Of a DNA stretch of 64,000 nt, positions 39,610 to 49,178 are shown piece after piece. The position numbers and the translations under genes are program-made. Position 1 is the stretch's first letter. Each line of letters opens with the position of its first letter. The notes below the pieces were generated by a model that ran no database searches, had not been told where the DNA came from, and saw only the letters and a list, made by a program, of their open reading frames with translations. The stretch lies in the NCBI GenBank assembly GCA_002408205.1, contig DHQY01000009.1, forward strand, positions 62,001-126,000. Reading direction: 5' to 3'. This stretch comes from Bacteroidales bacterium UBA5326. GTDB taxonomy: Bacteria > Bacteroidota > Bacteroidia > Bacteroidales > UBA932.

Positions 39610-41860
39610 CCCGGACATGTTTCAATACAGGGAAGCCTCACACCTTTCAGGAACCACGGACTATATCCCGGATATGGATGTCAGTGCTTCCAGTCTGAAA
39701 GCTTATGTGATTACTTCGCCTTATGCAAGGGCTAAACTTGTCAGGTGTGATCTGTCCAGAATTAAATCCGCACCGGGCGTTCAGGCAGTTCTCACGGCAG
39801 AAGATATTCCGGGGACCAATCAGATGGGTATTGTGGCCTCGGACGAACCCTGCCTGATGCCTACAGGCACTGTTTGCGGGTATCTGGGACAGGCTGTATG
39901 CCTCATTGCCGCCCGGACCTTAGAAATGGCAAAAAACGCCGCATCTCTTATAGAATGGGAATGGGAGGAATTGGACCCGGTACTTACCCTGAAGGAAGCC
40001 ATGGATAAGAAAAATTTTCTGTTTGATCCGCTGATCCTCACACGCGGCAATCCGGCAAAGGCTATGCAGGAGGCTCCCTTTCAGGCAGAAGGCATGCTAT
40101 CCACCGGCGGACAGGAACATGTATATTTTGAAACGCAATCTGCCTACGCCGTTCCTCTATGCCAGGGTGGCCTTTTCATTCGTTCATCCACCCAGAATCC
40201 CACCGATAATCAACGCATTGTTTCACAAATACTTTCTCTTCCCGCTTCTATGATTGAGATAGAAGCCGGATGCCTTGGGGGTGGCTTCGGGGGAAAACAA
40301 AGCCAGGGCTCATGGACAGCCGCCTGGGCTTCATTACTTGCCTGGAAGACGGGAAAGCCCGTTTTAATGATCCTTGATAGAGAGCAGGATATGTGCCTGA
40401 GCGGAAAACGCCATCCTGCAGAAGCACGCTGGAAAGTGGGTTTTAACAAAGAAGGGAAGATTCTGGCATATGAAGTATCAATGGCTTTTGACTGCGGCTG
40501 GTGTGAAGATGTATCTTCTGCCGTATTGCATCACTGTCTTTTTCATGCAGACAGCGCCTATTTTCTTCCGGCCCTCTCGGCCACAATGTATGCCTGCAGA
40601 ACCAATAAGACAAGCAGTACGGCTTTTCGCGGTTTTGGGGTTCCACAGGCAGCTGCTGTTATTGAATCGGCCATTACTGCCATATCCCGGGTATTGAAGA
40701 AAGATCCTGCCGTTATCAGACGAAAGAACTACTACGGCATTAAGAAAAATAACACAACGCCCTGCAATATGACAGTGGAACATAATATTTTACGTTCTGC
40801 ACACAGTCAGGTCATAAAAAACAGCGATTATAAAAAGTTAAGGAAAGAAACCGTTGAGTTCAACAGAAAGCATGCTTTTACTAAAAGAGGGCTGGCGCTT
40901 GTTCCCGTCAAATTCGGAATTTCATTCAATGAATCGTTCCTTAACCAGGCCGGTGCTCTGATAAATGTATATAAAGACGGTTCGGTGCTCCTGCATCATG
41001 CTGGCACAGAAATGGGCCAGGGATTACATGATAAAATGAGAATCGTTGTCCACAGAGAACTGGGTGTTCCCCTGGAACGTATCAGGGTCTATAATACGAC
41101 CACCTCGGTAATTCCCAACACAACATCTACTGCAGCATCTACAGGAACTGATTTTGGCGGGGCTGCCTTAAAAGACGCCTGTGATAAACTTAAAAAACGC
41201 CTGAGCCCGTTTGCCCTGGAGCTCATGGGCCTGAAAAAAGGAACTCTTTGTTGGAATAACAATCAAATAACCTGTACGGAAACAGATCAATTCATTTCTT
41301 TTATCTCTTTGGTGAATCATGCCTATATGGTTTGTGAATCGTTGAGTGAAAAAGGATTCTACACGCGTAAAAATATTGGCTTTGATCTGAAGACCATGGA
41401 AGGACGCCCCTATTGGTATTATGTAATGGGGACTTCTGTTGCTTGTGTGGAACTGGACCTGCTTACAGGAACTCACCGTATTATGGATGTATGGATCGTA
41501 CATGACTGTGGAAAAACAATTGACAGAGGAATTGATCTGGGACAGATACACGGAGCTTTCATGCAGGGAACAGGGTGGTGCACTCTTGAGCAATTAATCA
41601 CAGACAACAAAGGCCGTTTATTGACAGATTCTCTTGATAATTATAAAATACCGGGAATATATGATATTCCTGATAATTATCATATTGCTCTTTATCAGGG
41701 TAATCCCGAGCCTCTTAATATACAAAACTCAAGAGCCATTGGAGAACCGCCTCTTATATACGGACTGTCTGTATGGCTGGCCTTACAGGATGCACGGGGT
41801 ACATCACTGCCTATACCCGCGACCAAAGAAATGTTAATAAAACCCATGTACAATGAATAA
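39602..41860 (+). CDS. Xanthine dehydrogenase-type molybdopterin-binding subunit
   Basis: 752 residues from the ATG at 39602; a GTG at 39593 is an alternative. MoCo-binding segments are GGLGGGFGGKQSQG-like (CLGGGFGGKQSQG), TAFRGFGVPQAAAVIE with the substrate arginine, HHAGTEMGQGLHDKM, TSTAASTGTDFGG and the active-site glutamate in RAIGEPPLIYGL. In XdhB the residue after GGFGGK is Glu; here it is Gln, a small difference. It needs a molybdenum cofactor and a separate chaperone; neither is in the window. The gene overlaps the membrane protein gene by 8 bp. Confidence 0.92.
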   Translation: MNNPDMFQYREASHLSGTTDYIPDMDVSASSLKAYVITSPYARAKLVRCDLSRIKSAPGVQAVLTAEDIPGTNQMGIVASDEPCLMPTGTVCGYLGQAVCLIAARTLEMAKNAASLIEWEWEELDPVLTLKEAMDKKNFLFDPLILTRGNPAKAMQEAPFQAEGMLSTGGQEHVYFETQSAYAVPLCQGGLFIRSSTQNPTDNQRIVSQILSLPASMIEIEAGCLGGGFGGKQSQGSWTAAWASLLAWKTGKPVLMILDREQDMCLSGKRHPAEARWKVGFNKEGKILAYEVSMAFDCGWCEDVSSAVLHHCLFHADSAYFLPALSATMYACRTNKTSSTAFRGFGVPQAAAVIESAITAISRVLKKDPAVIRRKNYYGIKKNNTTPCNMTVEHNILRSAHSQVIKNSDYKKLRKETVEFNRKHAFTKRGLALVPVKFGISFNESFLNQAGALINVYKDGSVLLHHAGTEMGQGLHDKMRIVVHRELGVPLERIRVYNTTTSVIPNTTSTAASTGTDFGGAALKDACDKLKKRLSPFALELMGLKKGTLCWNNNQITCTETDQFISFISLVNHAYMVCESLSEKGFYTRKNIGFDLKTMEGRPYWYYVMGTSVACVELDLLTGTHRIMDVWIVHDCGKTIDRGIDLGQIHGAFMQGTGWCTLEQLITDNKGRLLTDSLDNYKIPGIYDIPDNYHIALYQGNPEPLNIQNSRAIGEPPLIYGLSVWLALQDARGTSLPIPATKEMLIKPMYNE

Positions 41861-42230
41861 ATTTCTGCGAATCATATTATTTTGGTCTGCCTGCTGGGGT
41901 CTTACTGAAGCCATTGCAGGCTACGTACTGCATCTTTCCGAAGTATCACCCGGAATACTGTTGTATTTTTTTGGTGCTTACTGTCTTATGAAAGCTTTCA
42001 TACAATCGGGATACCATATTTCGGTTCCCATTGCCGTAACGCTTCTTACTGCATTGCTGAAACTTAGCAACTTGTTTTTCACCCCTTTTTTATTTCATTA
42101 CAGGGTATACTATCCGGTATTGGCCATTTTGGGAGAAGGTTTGATTACCTCATTCTTATTGTTGATAAGTATAACTTCTCCTGTGAATAAATGGTTAAAT
42201 AAACTGATAATAAAAAACAAAAAGATGTGA
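41853..42230 (+). CDS. Small membrane protein linked to xdh genes
   Basis: 125 residues with about four membrane helices (roughly 5-25, 30-50, 58-78 and 85-108) and a basic tail (KWLNKLIIKNKKM). I do not recognise a family. It overlaps the molybdenum-subunit gene by 8 bp, so it is translated with it. It could be a small transport or anchoring component. Its last codons contain a DnaA-box-like sequence (42182-42190) at the edge of the AT-rich region before ruvB. Confidence 0.75.
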   Translation: MNKFLRIILFWSACWGLTEAIAGYVLHLSEVSPGILLYFFGAYCLMKAFIQSGYHISVPIAVTLLTALLKLSNLFFTPFLFHYRVYYPVLAILGEGLITSFLLLISITSPVNKWLNKLIIKNKKM

Positions 42231-42417
42231 ATAAAACGGATAATGTGGATAACGGTTCTTTTTTCCATATTTATCCACTCTTTTTTAAACAGGTAAATAA
42301 TTAATTAATAAGAATAAAATATTGGTATACAATAAATTATATATATTTATTAACATATTAACAGATAATAATAAAAACACAAACAATAAATTAAAAAAGT
42401 AATTATATATATTCTTC
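42182..42417. other. Candidate replication origin (DnaA-box cluster plus AT-rich tract)
   Basis: Four sequences match the DnaA box TTATCCACA within 98 bp: TGTGAATAA at 42182-42190 and 42226-42234 (one mismatch each, reverse), TGTGGATAA at 42244-42252 (exact, reverse), and TTATCCACT at 42271-42279 (one mismatch, forward). From 42280 to 42417 the DNA is almost entirely A/T, as expected of an unwinding element, with a short GATAATAAT run at 42364-42372. It is the longest noncoding gap in the window (187 bp). The parS sites 16 kb away and the change in gene orientation support it. It is not proven by sequence alone. Confidence 0.6.
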
Positions 42418-43434
42418 ATGGAAAAATTTGATCCACACAAACAAAAAGATGTTACCGACGGAGATTATGAAGAAAAAATAAGACCTCAGGAGTTCAATCA
42501 GTTTTCAGGTCAGGAGAAGATTACAGATAATCTGAAAGTCTTTGTAAAAGCCGCCCTTTTACGCGGCGAATCGCTCGATCACGTATTACTTCACGGGCCT
42601 CCGGGCCTTGGAAAGACTACCCTGGCTCATATTATTGCAAATGAACTGGGCGTCGGACTAAGGATAACCTCGGGCCCCGTATTGGATAAACCCGGCGATC
42701 TGGCCGGATTATTAACCGGGCTGGAACACGGTGACGTACTTTTTATTGACGAAATACACAGGTTATCTTCGGTTGTGGAGGAATATCTTTATTCGGCCAT
42801 GGAGGATTATACCATTGATATTATGATTGACAAAGGTCCGGGAGCCCGTTCCGTTCAATTGTCATTACAGCCCTTTACTTTGGTCGGAGCCACAACAAGA
42901 AGCGGGTTATTAACAGCTCCTCTCAGAGCGCGCTTTGGAATTCAGTGCCATCTGGAATATTACGATGCACCGGTATTATTGCAGATAATTTTGCGTTCAG
43001 CAGCCATTCTTCAGGTGGATATCGATGAAAAGGCCGCTACGGAAATTGCGTCGAGGAGCAGGGGTACTCCCCGTATTGCCAATGCTTTATTGAGAAGAGT
43101 AAGGGATTTTGCACAGGTTAAGGGTAACGGAACCATAGATACATCAATCACTAAATACGCTCTGGATGCCCTAAATATAGATAAAAGAGGACTTGACCAG
43201 ATGGATAATAAGATATTGACCACTATTATAAATAAATTCAGAGGCGGCCCGGTAGGAATTGGTACTATTGCCACTGCTGTAAGTGAAGATATAGGCACAT
43301 TGGAAGAAGTATACGAACCATTTTTAATAAAGGAAGGATTGCTGCAACGGACACCCCGTGGAAGGGAAGCAACAGCGCTTGCTTATGAACACCTTGGTAT
43401 GACAGCAGTTAATGATAAAAACAGTCTGTTTTAA
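42418..43434 (+). CDS. ruvB: Holliday junction branch migration helicase RuvB
   Basis: 338 residues, full length. AAA+ domain with Walker A GPPGLGKTTLAHIIANELG, Walker B FIDEIHRL, sensor 1 GATTRSGLLTAPLRARFGI, and RGTPRIANALLRRVRDFAQ. The C-terminal winged helix ends in PRGREATALAYEHLG. RuvB drives branch migration on junctions bound by RuvA (gene at 18648). It starts immediately after the AT-rich tract; no clear TAnnTTTG box is visible there. Confidence 0.97.
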   Translation: MEKFDPHKQKDVTDGDYEEKIRPQEFNQFSGQEKITDNLKVFVKAALLRGESLDHVLLHGPPGLGKTTLAHIIANELGVGLRITSGPVLDKPGDLAGLLTGLEHGDVLFIDEIHRLSSVVEEYLYSAMEDYTIDIMIDKGPGARSVQLSLQPFTLVGATTRSGLLTAPLRARFGIQCHLEYYDAPVLLQIILRSAAILQVDIDEKAATEIASRSRGTPRIANALLRRVRDFAQVKGNGTIDTSITKYALDALNIDKRGLDQMDNKILTTIINKFRGGPVGIGTIATAVSEDIGTLEEVYEPFLIKEGLLQRTPRGREATALAYEHLGMTAVNDKNSLF

Positions 43435-43442
43435 TTTGACAT

Positions 43443-44681
43443 ATGAGAACATTAAAAAACATAATAGTTTTTCTTGCTGTATTTTACAGTACAATAGTAT
43501 TCAATGCCGGACCTTTACATGCCTGTACATCTGCTATCATTACAGGAAAAGTCACCGCAAACGGTCGTCCGTTATTGTGGAAACACCGTGATACCGGTCA
43601 GGAACAAAACAGAATAGAATTTTTTAATAAGGGAAAATATGCATTTATTGCGTTGGTCGATTCTCCCGATAAAGACGGAGTCGCCTGGACAGGAACCAAT
43701 GCGGCCGGCTTTTCTATTATGAACACGGCTTCGTACAATTTAAAGGACGATGACGTCAAAGAAATGGATAAGGAAGGTGTTCTAATGTACAAGGCATTAG
43801 AGATTTGTGGCTCGCTGCCGGATTTTGAAAAAATGCTCGATACACTTTCAAAACCAATGGGTGTGGAAGCAAATTTTGGTGTTATAGATGCTTTTGGGGG
43901 TGCTGCTTATTATGAAGTGAATAATCATTCATGGGTTAAGACAGATGTTAACGATCCGCGGGTTGCTCCGGGCGGATATCTGATATATACAAATTTCTCC
44001 TATTCGGGGAGAATTAATGAAGGTATGGGGTATATCAGATACCAGACCGCAACTGAAATATTCGGACAAAAGGCTGTGACGGGTCAGTTTACTCCTCAAT
44101 GGATATTCAACAATCTGTCCCGTTCTTTTTATCATTCGCTTCTGGGTTACAATCTGTGTGATCCGGAATTCTCTCCGGAAAATGGCAGAGGCTGGTTTAT
44201 AGATCAGGATTTTATACCCAGAAAATCTTCGTCATGTTCCATTGTTATAGAAGGCGTAAAAAATGGCGATGATCCACTTAAAACAACCATGTGGACCGTT
44301 TTAGGCTACCCGCCGGCCGGTGTTTGTATTCCTGTATGGGTACAAATGGGCGAAAAACAGCCCGGATTGCTTATAAAAAGAAAGCAATCAGATAATTCAA
44401 TTCTTTGTGAATGGGCTGTAGGTTTGAAAAACCGTACATTTCCCATTAAGAGAGGCAACGGATCCAGGTATATGCATTTCACACAGATTTATAATACGAC
44501 CGGGAAAGGCTATATGCAACAACTCCGGGTATTGGAAGATGAATTGTTCAAAATATATGATAGGACGCTCTCCCGGCTCGAAAATGAGGGTTTGACAGGA
44601 AAAAAAATAGCAACGAAAGAAATTGAGGAGATGTATAAAGAGATATCTTTGCACATCTGTGAGGTGTATGATAGACTATAA
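43443..44681 (+). CDS. Secreted Ntn-hydrolase, C45/choloylglycine-hydrolase-like
   Basis: 412 residues. A signal peptide ends exactly before Cys28 (FNAGPLHA-CTSAII), so signal cleavage would expose an N-terminal cysteine nucleophile, as in Ntn amidases. RPLLWKHRDTG and WTGTNAAGFSIMNTASYNL are typical of the C45/PVA-like branch. It should cleave an amide bond in the periplasm or outside; candidates are acylated amino acids, bile-salt-like amides or peptides. The gene follows ruvB by 8 bp and its last codons overlap mfd by 14 bp. Confidence 0.82.
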   Translation: MRTLKNIIVFLAVFYSTIVFNAGPLHACTSAIITGKVTANGRPLLWKHRDTGQEQNRIEFFNKGKYAFIALVDSPDKDGVAWTGTNAAGFSIMNTASYNLKDDDVKEMDKEGVLMYKALEICGSLPDFEKMLDTLSKPMGVEANFGVIDAFGGAAYYEVNNHSWVKTDVNDPRVAPGGYLIYTNFSYSGRINEGMGYIRYQTATEIFGQKAVTGQFTPQWIFNNLSRSFYHSLLGYNLCDPEFSPENGRGWFIDQDFIPRKSSSCSIVIEGVKNGDDPLKTTMWTVLGYPPAGVCIPVWVQMGEKQPGLLIKRKQSDNSILCEWAVGLKNRTFPIKRGNGSRYMHFTQIYNTTGKGYMQQLRVLEDELFKIYDRTLSRLENEGLTGKKIATKEIEEMYKEISLHICEVYDRL

Positions 44682-47600
44682 CGTAGAGGATCTGTTAAAA
44701 TTTCTGGAAGAGGAGTCAGTCCCCAACGGGAATAAAAAAATGGCACTGGAAGGTCTTTCCGGCTCTGCTGTTTACTTTCCTTTGGCTTCAATCGTCAGGA
44801 AAGGGTCGGGCAGGATCCATATTGTGGCCGAAGCAGACGTTGCGAGGGCGTCATATGCAGCGAATGACCTGACCACACTGCTTGGTTATGAAAGGGTTTT
44901 CTTTTATCCCGCTACGTACAGGGGCGCCGGATTATCCAAACGAATTGATGAGTCCTACCGGGTCCAGCGAACGGCTGCATTGCAGGAAGTAATGCGTTGT
45001 CTGCAAAAACCTGACGATCTGGTCCTTGTCTCATATCCCCAGGCACTCGAAGAAGGAATACCTTCTGCCTTAGCTCTGGCTGAACACAGTCTGTTTATTC
45101 ATACCGGAGACCGTCTCTCACATGTTTTTATCAAAGAATGTCTTTTTTCTCAGGGATTTTCCAAAGTTGATTTTGTAAGTGAACCGGGACAGTTTGCAAT
45201 AAGAGGAAGTATAATTGATGTTTTTTCCTATGGAGAAAACAGACCGTACCGCATTAATTTTTTCGGTGACGAAGTAGAAAATCTTCGTCTTTTCGATTAT
45301 AATACACAACAATCCATAGAACAAAGGCAGTCCATAAACATTATCTCCTGTATGGAAGGCGTGGAATCCCTTGGAGATACCTTAGGCTCCGGGGCTGTTA
45401 TCTGGAATAATGGAGTTTCGTTGCAGGGTCTTTTTTCCGGGTTACCTGAATTTATTACAGGCGGTTTTGAAAAAACGGAAAGGAAAGTAGTATATGAAAC
45501 CATTCCGCAGCCTGTATTTAATAAGAATTTTGAGTGGCTGGTTCAGGATATAACCCAAAAAAAGGCACTCGGATACAGAGTATGTATTCTGAGTGAAAAT
45601 ACTGCGCAAATAAACCGTCTGGATGAGATCTTTGAAAGTCAGGGATGCCGGAAGCCATTTGTAGAATATATCACCGCTTCGCTGCACGAAGGGTTCGTAG
45701 ATCATGAAAATAAAGTCTGCCTCTATACAGATCATCAGCTGTTCGAGAGGCAGCACCGTGTAAAACTCAGGAGATCGGTTGAAAAAAGCGAACAATTAAC
45801 CATAAACGATCTTTCTGGTTTCCGTATAGGGGATTATGTGGTACATATAGATCACGGGGTGGGAATTTTTGGCGGACTGGTTAAGGCAGACATTAACGGG
45901 AAACCGCAGGAGGTGATAAAGCTTATCTATAGGGATAACGATGTGCTTTTCGTTAATATCCACGGTTTGCACCGTATTTCCAGATATAAAAGTCAGGAAG
46001 GCTCGGCACCAAAAATCTACAAGCTTGGGTCAGGTGCCTGGAGCCGGCTAAAACAACAGACAAAGAACAAAGTCAAGGACATTGCCCGTGACCTGATTAA
46101 ACTTTATTCGCAGAGATATGCCACAAAAGGTTTTGCTTTTACCCCCGATACATATCTTCAGCACGAACTTGAGGCCTCATTCATTTATGAAGACACACCG
46201 GATCAGTTAAAGGCAACACAGGATGTAAAACAAGATATGGAGCAGCCTCATCCCATGGACAGACTTATATGCGGCGATGTAGGTTTCGGAAAGACGGAGG
46301 TGGCTATCCGGGCCGCATTTAAAGCGGTCACCGATGGGAAACAGGTTGCCGTGCTCGTCCCTACTACCATTTTGGCCTTACAGCATTATCAGACTTTTTC
46401 CGAGCGACTGGCCAATTTCCCCGTAACCGTCAGCTTTATCTCGAGGCTCAAAACGGCCGGTGAGATCAAAGAAATACTGGCACATCTGGAAGAAGGAAAA
46501 GTGGACATCATTATAGGCACACATCGTCTTTTGAATTCCGATATAAAATTCCAAGACCTCGGTCTTCTCATAATTGACGAAGAACAAAAATTCGGAGTGG
46601 CTGCCAAGGAAAAGCTTCGTCAACTGAAGCTCAATGTAGACACCCTGACTATGACGGCGACACCTATCCCGCGTACATTACAGTTCTCACTTATGGGAGC
46701 TCGGGATCTATCTATAATTCAGACACCTCCGCCAAACAGGCTTCCTATTCAGACCGAGGTGCAGCTGTTCGATGAAGACCTTATAAAAGAGGCCATAGCG
46801 CTGGAATTGGAAAGGGGAGGACAGCTGTTTTTTGTCCATAACAGGGTAGAGGATATTTTATCGGTAGCCGATATTCTACAGCGTATATGGCCCGGATTAA
46901 GAATTGGAATAGGCCATGGACAAATGGCTCCAAAAGTACTGGAAAAAGTCCTCCTGGATTTTATTTGCGGCGATTACGATCTGTTACTTGCCACTTCTAT
47001 TATTGAAAACGGAATTGATATTCCCAATGCAAACACCATCATTATTAACAGAGCTCATACTTTTGGTTTGAGCGATTTGCATCAGATGAGAGGAAGGGTA
47101 GGCCGGTCAAACAGGAAAGCTTATTGTTATCTTCTTGTCCCACAAAATATTACGCTTACAGAAGATGCCAAAAGACGCCTTAGTGCGCTTGAGGCCTTCA
47201 CAGAACTGGGCAGCGGTTTCAATATTGCCATGCAAGACCTGGATATCCGGGGAGCGGGCAACCTGCTGGGAGGCGAACAAAGCGGTTATATTGCTGAAAT
47301 GGGATTCGAAGCCTACCAGCGTATACTGGAGGAAGCCCTGGCAGAAATGAACGAGAACACAGTTGGCCCCGAAACGGAATATATATCGGATTGTGCCATA
47401 GAAACCGATCTGGAAGTAATGATTCCCGATAATTATATTTCGCAGGTCCCCGAGAAGATACGGCTATATAAAGAACTGGACAATATGAGGGAAGAAGATC
47501 AGCTGCAGCGTTTTTTTGCAGGTCTTGAAGACCGGTTTGGTCCCGTACCCGACCCTTTGAAACAATTGGGTTACGTTGTGCGCCTCAGACGTATTGCCAT

Positions 47601-47838
47601 CAAACTGGGTTTTGAGCGTATTGTGCTGAAAAACGGCATAATGCTTGCATATTTCATCAATAACCCGCAGTCCTCCTATTACAAGAGTACACTTTTTGCC
47701 GAGATTTTGAATTACATTTCTTCCAACCCGCGTCATTTTTTGGTTAAAGAACATAATAACAAATTATTTGTAAAAGTATCCCAGGTCAATAGCGTGGAAG
47801 CAGCGTACAATTTATTAAAAATTTTTGCAAAACATTGA
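44668..47838 (+). CDS. mfd: Transcription-repair coupling factor Mfd
   Basis: 1056 residues from the ATG at 44668 (MIDYNVEDLLKFLEEE). UvrB-like N-terminal domains (QFAIRGSIIDVFSYGENRPYRINFFGDEVE), the RNA polymerase-interacting domain (GDYVVHIDHGVGIFGGL, VKLIYRDNDVLFVNIHGL), the helicase core with GDVGFGKTEVAIRAAFKAV, DEEQKFGV, TMTATPIPRTLQFS, QMRGRVGRS, and the C-terminal TRCF domain. It removes stalled RNA polymerase and recruits UvrA. The start codon lies inside the end of the Ntn-hydrolase gene. Confidence 0.97.
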   Translation: MIDYNVEDLLKFLEEESVPNGNKKMALEGLSGSAVYFPLASIVRKGSGRIHIVAEADVARASYAANDLTTLLGYERVFFYPATYRGAGLSKRIDESYRVQRTAALQEVMRCLQKPDDLVLVSYPQALEEGIPSALALAEHSLFIHTGDRLSHVFIKECLFSQGFSKVDFVSEPGQFAIRGSIIDVFSYGENRPYRINFFGDEVENLRLFDYNTQQSIEQRQSINIISCMEGVESLGDTLGSGAVIWNNGVSLQGLFSGLPEFITGGFEKTERKVVYETIPQPVFNKNFEWLVQDITQKKALGYRVCILSENTAQINRLDEIFESQGCRKPFVEYITASLHEGFVDHENKVCLYTDHQLFERQHRVKLRRSVEKSEQLTINDLSGFRIGDYVVHIDHGVGIFGGLVKADINGKPQEVIKLIYRDNDVLFVNIHGLHRISRYKSQEGSAPKIYKLGSGAWSRLKQQTKNKVKDIARDLIKLYSQRYATKGFAFTPDTYLQHELEASFIYEDTPDQLKATQDVKQDMEQPHPMDRLICGDVGFGKTEVAIRAAFKAVTDGKQVAVLVPTTILALQHYQTFSERLANFPVTVSFISRLKTAGEIKEILAHLEEGKVDIIIGTHRLLNSDIKFQDLGLLIIDEEQKFGVAAKEKLRQLKLNVDTLTMTATPIPRTLQFSLMGARDLSIIQTPPPNRLPIQTEVQLFDEDLIKEAIALELERGGQLFFVHNRVEDILSVADILQRIWPGLRIGIGHGQMAPKVLEKVLLDFICGDYDLLLATSIIENGIDIPNANTIIINRAHTFGLSDLHQMRGRVGRSNRKAYCYLLVPQNITLTEDAKRRLSALEAFTELGSGFNIAMQDLDIRGAGNLLGGEQSGYIAEMGFEAYQRILEEALAEMNENTVGPETEYISDCAIETDLEVMIPDNYISQVPEKIRLYKELDNMREEDQLQRFFAGLEDRFGPVPDPLKQLGYVVRLRRIAIKLGFERIVLKNGIMLAYFINNPQSSYYKSTLFAEILNYISSNPRHFLVKEHNNKLFVKVSQVNSVEAAYNLLKIFAKH

Positions 47839-47860
47839 AAAAGTGCGACATTTGCAAGCT

Positions 47861-49165
47861 ATGCGAAATATTGTTACCCCTTTGGTAGCTTTCTGTGCCA
47901 TATCATTATTGTTTGGAAATCAGAAAGCTGTAGCTCAATCTACCGATGCATTAGGAACTTTTACGCCTTATTCCATGTTTGGCGTTGGAGAAATTTCCCG
48001 TGCCGGCACTTCTCTCAACAGGGGTATGGGCGGAATCGGCGTGGGATTGCGGGATAACCGCTACATTAATTATCTGAATCCCGCAGCAGCTTCGGCTCAC
48101 GATACACTGGCCTTTATGCTCGATTTTGGTCTCATGCAGAATAACTTCTACAATACGGACGGAGTTCGTACATCTGCCTACAACGTGTTTAATATGCATC
48201 ATATTATGCTGTCCTTTCCTGTATGGAAGAGCTCTGCCATGCAATTGGGGATTGTACCTTACAGTAATGTCGGTTATCGCTTTATTGAAGACGAAACCAG
48301 GGAAGAAATCCTGTCTTCGGTGGGAGCCTTACGTTATTATCATTTCGGTCAGGGAAGCATAAACCAGGCATTTGCCGCCTATTCGGCTACATTTTTCAAA
48401 CACCTTTCATTAGGTGTGCAGGGAACATACTATTTCGGGAACATTGAACGGAACGCTCAGGCAGTTTCTCTCACGTCTTCCGAATCCTACGGATCCCTCA
48501 AGACAGGCTACGATATGGTTATAAGCTCATTTGGAGCACAATTCGGATTACAGGCTTTCGGCAATTTCAACCCGGGAACTTCTTTTACCGTAGGCGCAAA
48601 ATATGCTTTGAGTACCCGTCTCAGAGGAGATGTAACCCGTTTTGCACACGTAGAAAAATCTTCTGTGATTGATACCGTCTATTCGGTTACCACAGACGGA
48701 GCCAGCATGGTTATTCCATCTGAATGGTCTGTCGGTTTTTCAATTCGGAAACAGGATAAATGGGCTTTTGGAGCAGATTATCAACAATCCGACTGGACCA
48801 AAACAAATTTTTCGGATACCCCAGGCGTCAATTTTGCCACGGCCCTTAGCCGTTCAGTCAAAGCCGGTTTTGAATTCACCCCGGACCGTTACAGTGTACG
48901 TTATTTCATGCGCAGATGGACCTACCGGGTTGGAGCCTATTATGATCAATCGTATATGATGCTCAACGGGCAGCAGGTAAATGCCACCGGGATAACTTTT
49001 GGTTTTTCGGTTCCCATTTACAGATGGTACAATGCTTTCAGTGTTTCAATCGATCTGGGTCAGAGAGGAAGTCTGGAGAATAATCTGGTTCGTGAGCGGT
49101 ACGCCATGTTTATTCTTAATGTAAATTTGCATGATATTTGGTTCGTTAAACATAGATATAATTAA
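47861..49165 (+). CDS. Outer-membrane beta-barrel-like protein of the LptC/PpiD cluster
   Basis: 434 residues from the ATG at 47861 (MRNIVTPLVAF), with a signal peptide ending KAVAQS. The mature protein begins with YSMFGVGEISRAGTSLNRGMGGIGVGLRDNRYINYLNPAA, a pattern shared by FadL- and PorV-like outer-membrane proteins, and has alternating beta strands to the end (KHRYN). In Bacteroides an equivalent gene precedes a TPR protein, LptC and PpiD, exactly as here. A role in envelope biogenesis is inferred from this order; the function is not known. Confidence 0.82.
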   Translation: MRNIVTPLVAFCAISLLFGNQKAVAQSTDALGTFTPYSMFGVGEISRAGTSLNRGMGGIGVGLRDNRYINYLNPAAASAHDTLAFMLDFGLMQNNFYNTDGVRTSAYNVFNMHHIMLSFPVWKSSAMQLGIVPYSNVGYRFIEDETREEILSSVGALRYYHFGQGSINQAFAAYSATFFKHLSLGVQGTYYFGNIERNAQAVSLTSSESYGSLKTGYDMVISSFGAQFGLQAFGNFNPGTSFTVGAKYALSTRLRGDVTRFAHVEKSSVIDTVYSVTTDGASMVIPSEWSVGFSIRKQDKWAFGADYQQSDWTKTNFSDTPGVNFATALSRSVKAGFEFTPDRYSVRYFMRRWTYRVGAYYDQSYMMLNGQQVNATGITFGFSVPIYRWYNAFSVSIDLGQRGSLENNLVRERYAMFILNVNLHDIWFVKHRYN

Positions 49166-49178
49166 ATCCGAGACAAAA

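Noticed and set aside
42280..42417. AT-rich tract as only a ruvB promoter
   Set aside because: No TAnnTTTG box is visible there, and 138 bp of nearly pure A/T beside four DnaA-like boxes is better explained as an unwinding region. A promoter in it is still possible.
49131..49178. Earlier ATG for the TPR protein, right after a TAAATTTG box (49122-49129)
   Set aside because: It would put 16 residues before a complete signal peptide. The start at 49179 gives a normal one. The box may still be a promoter.
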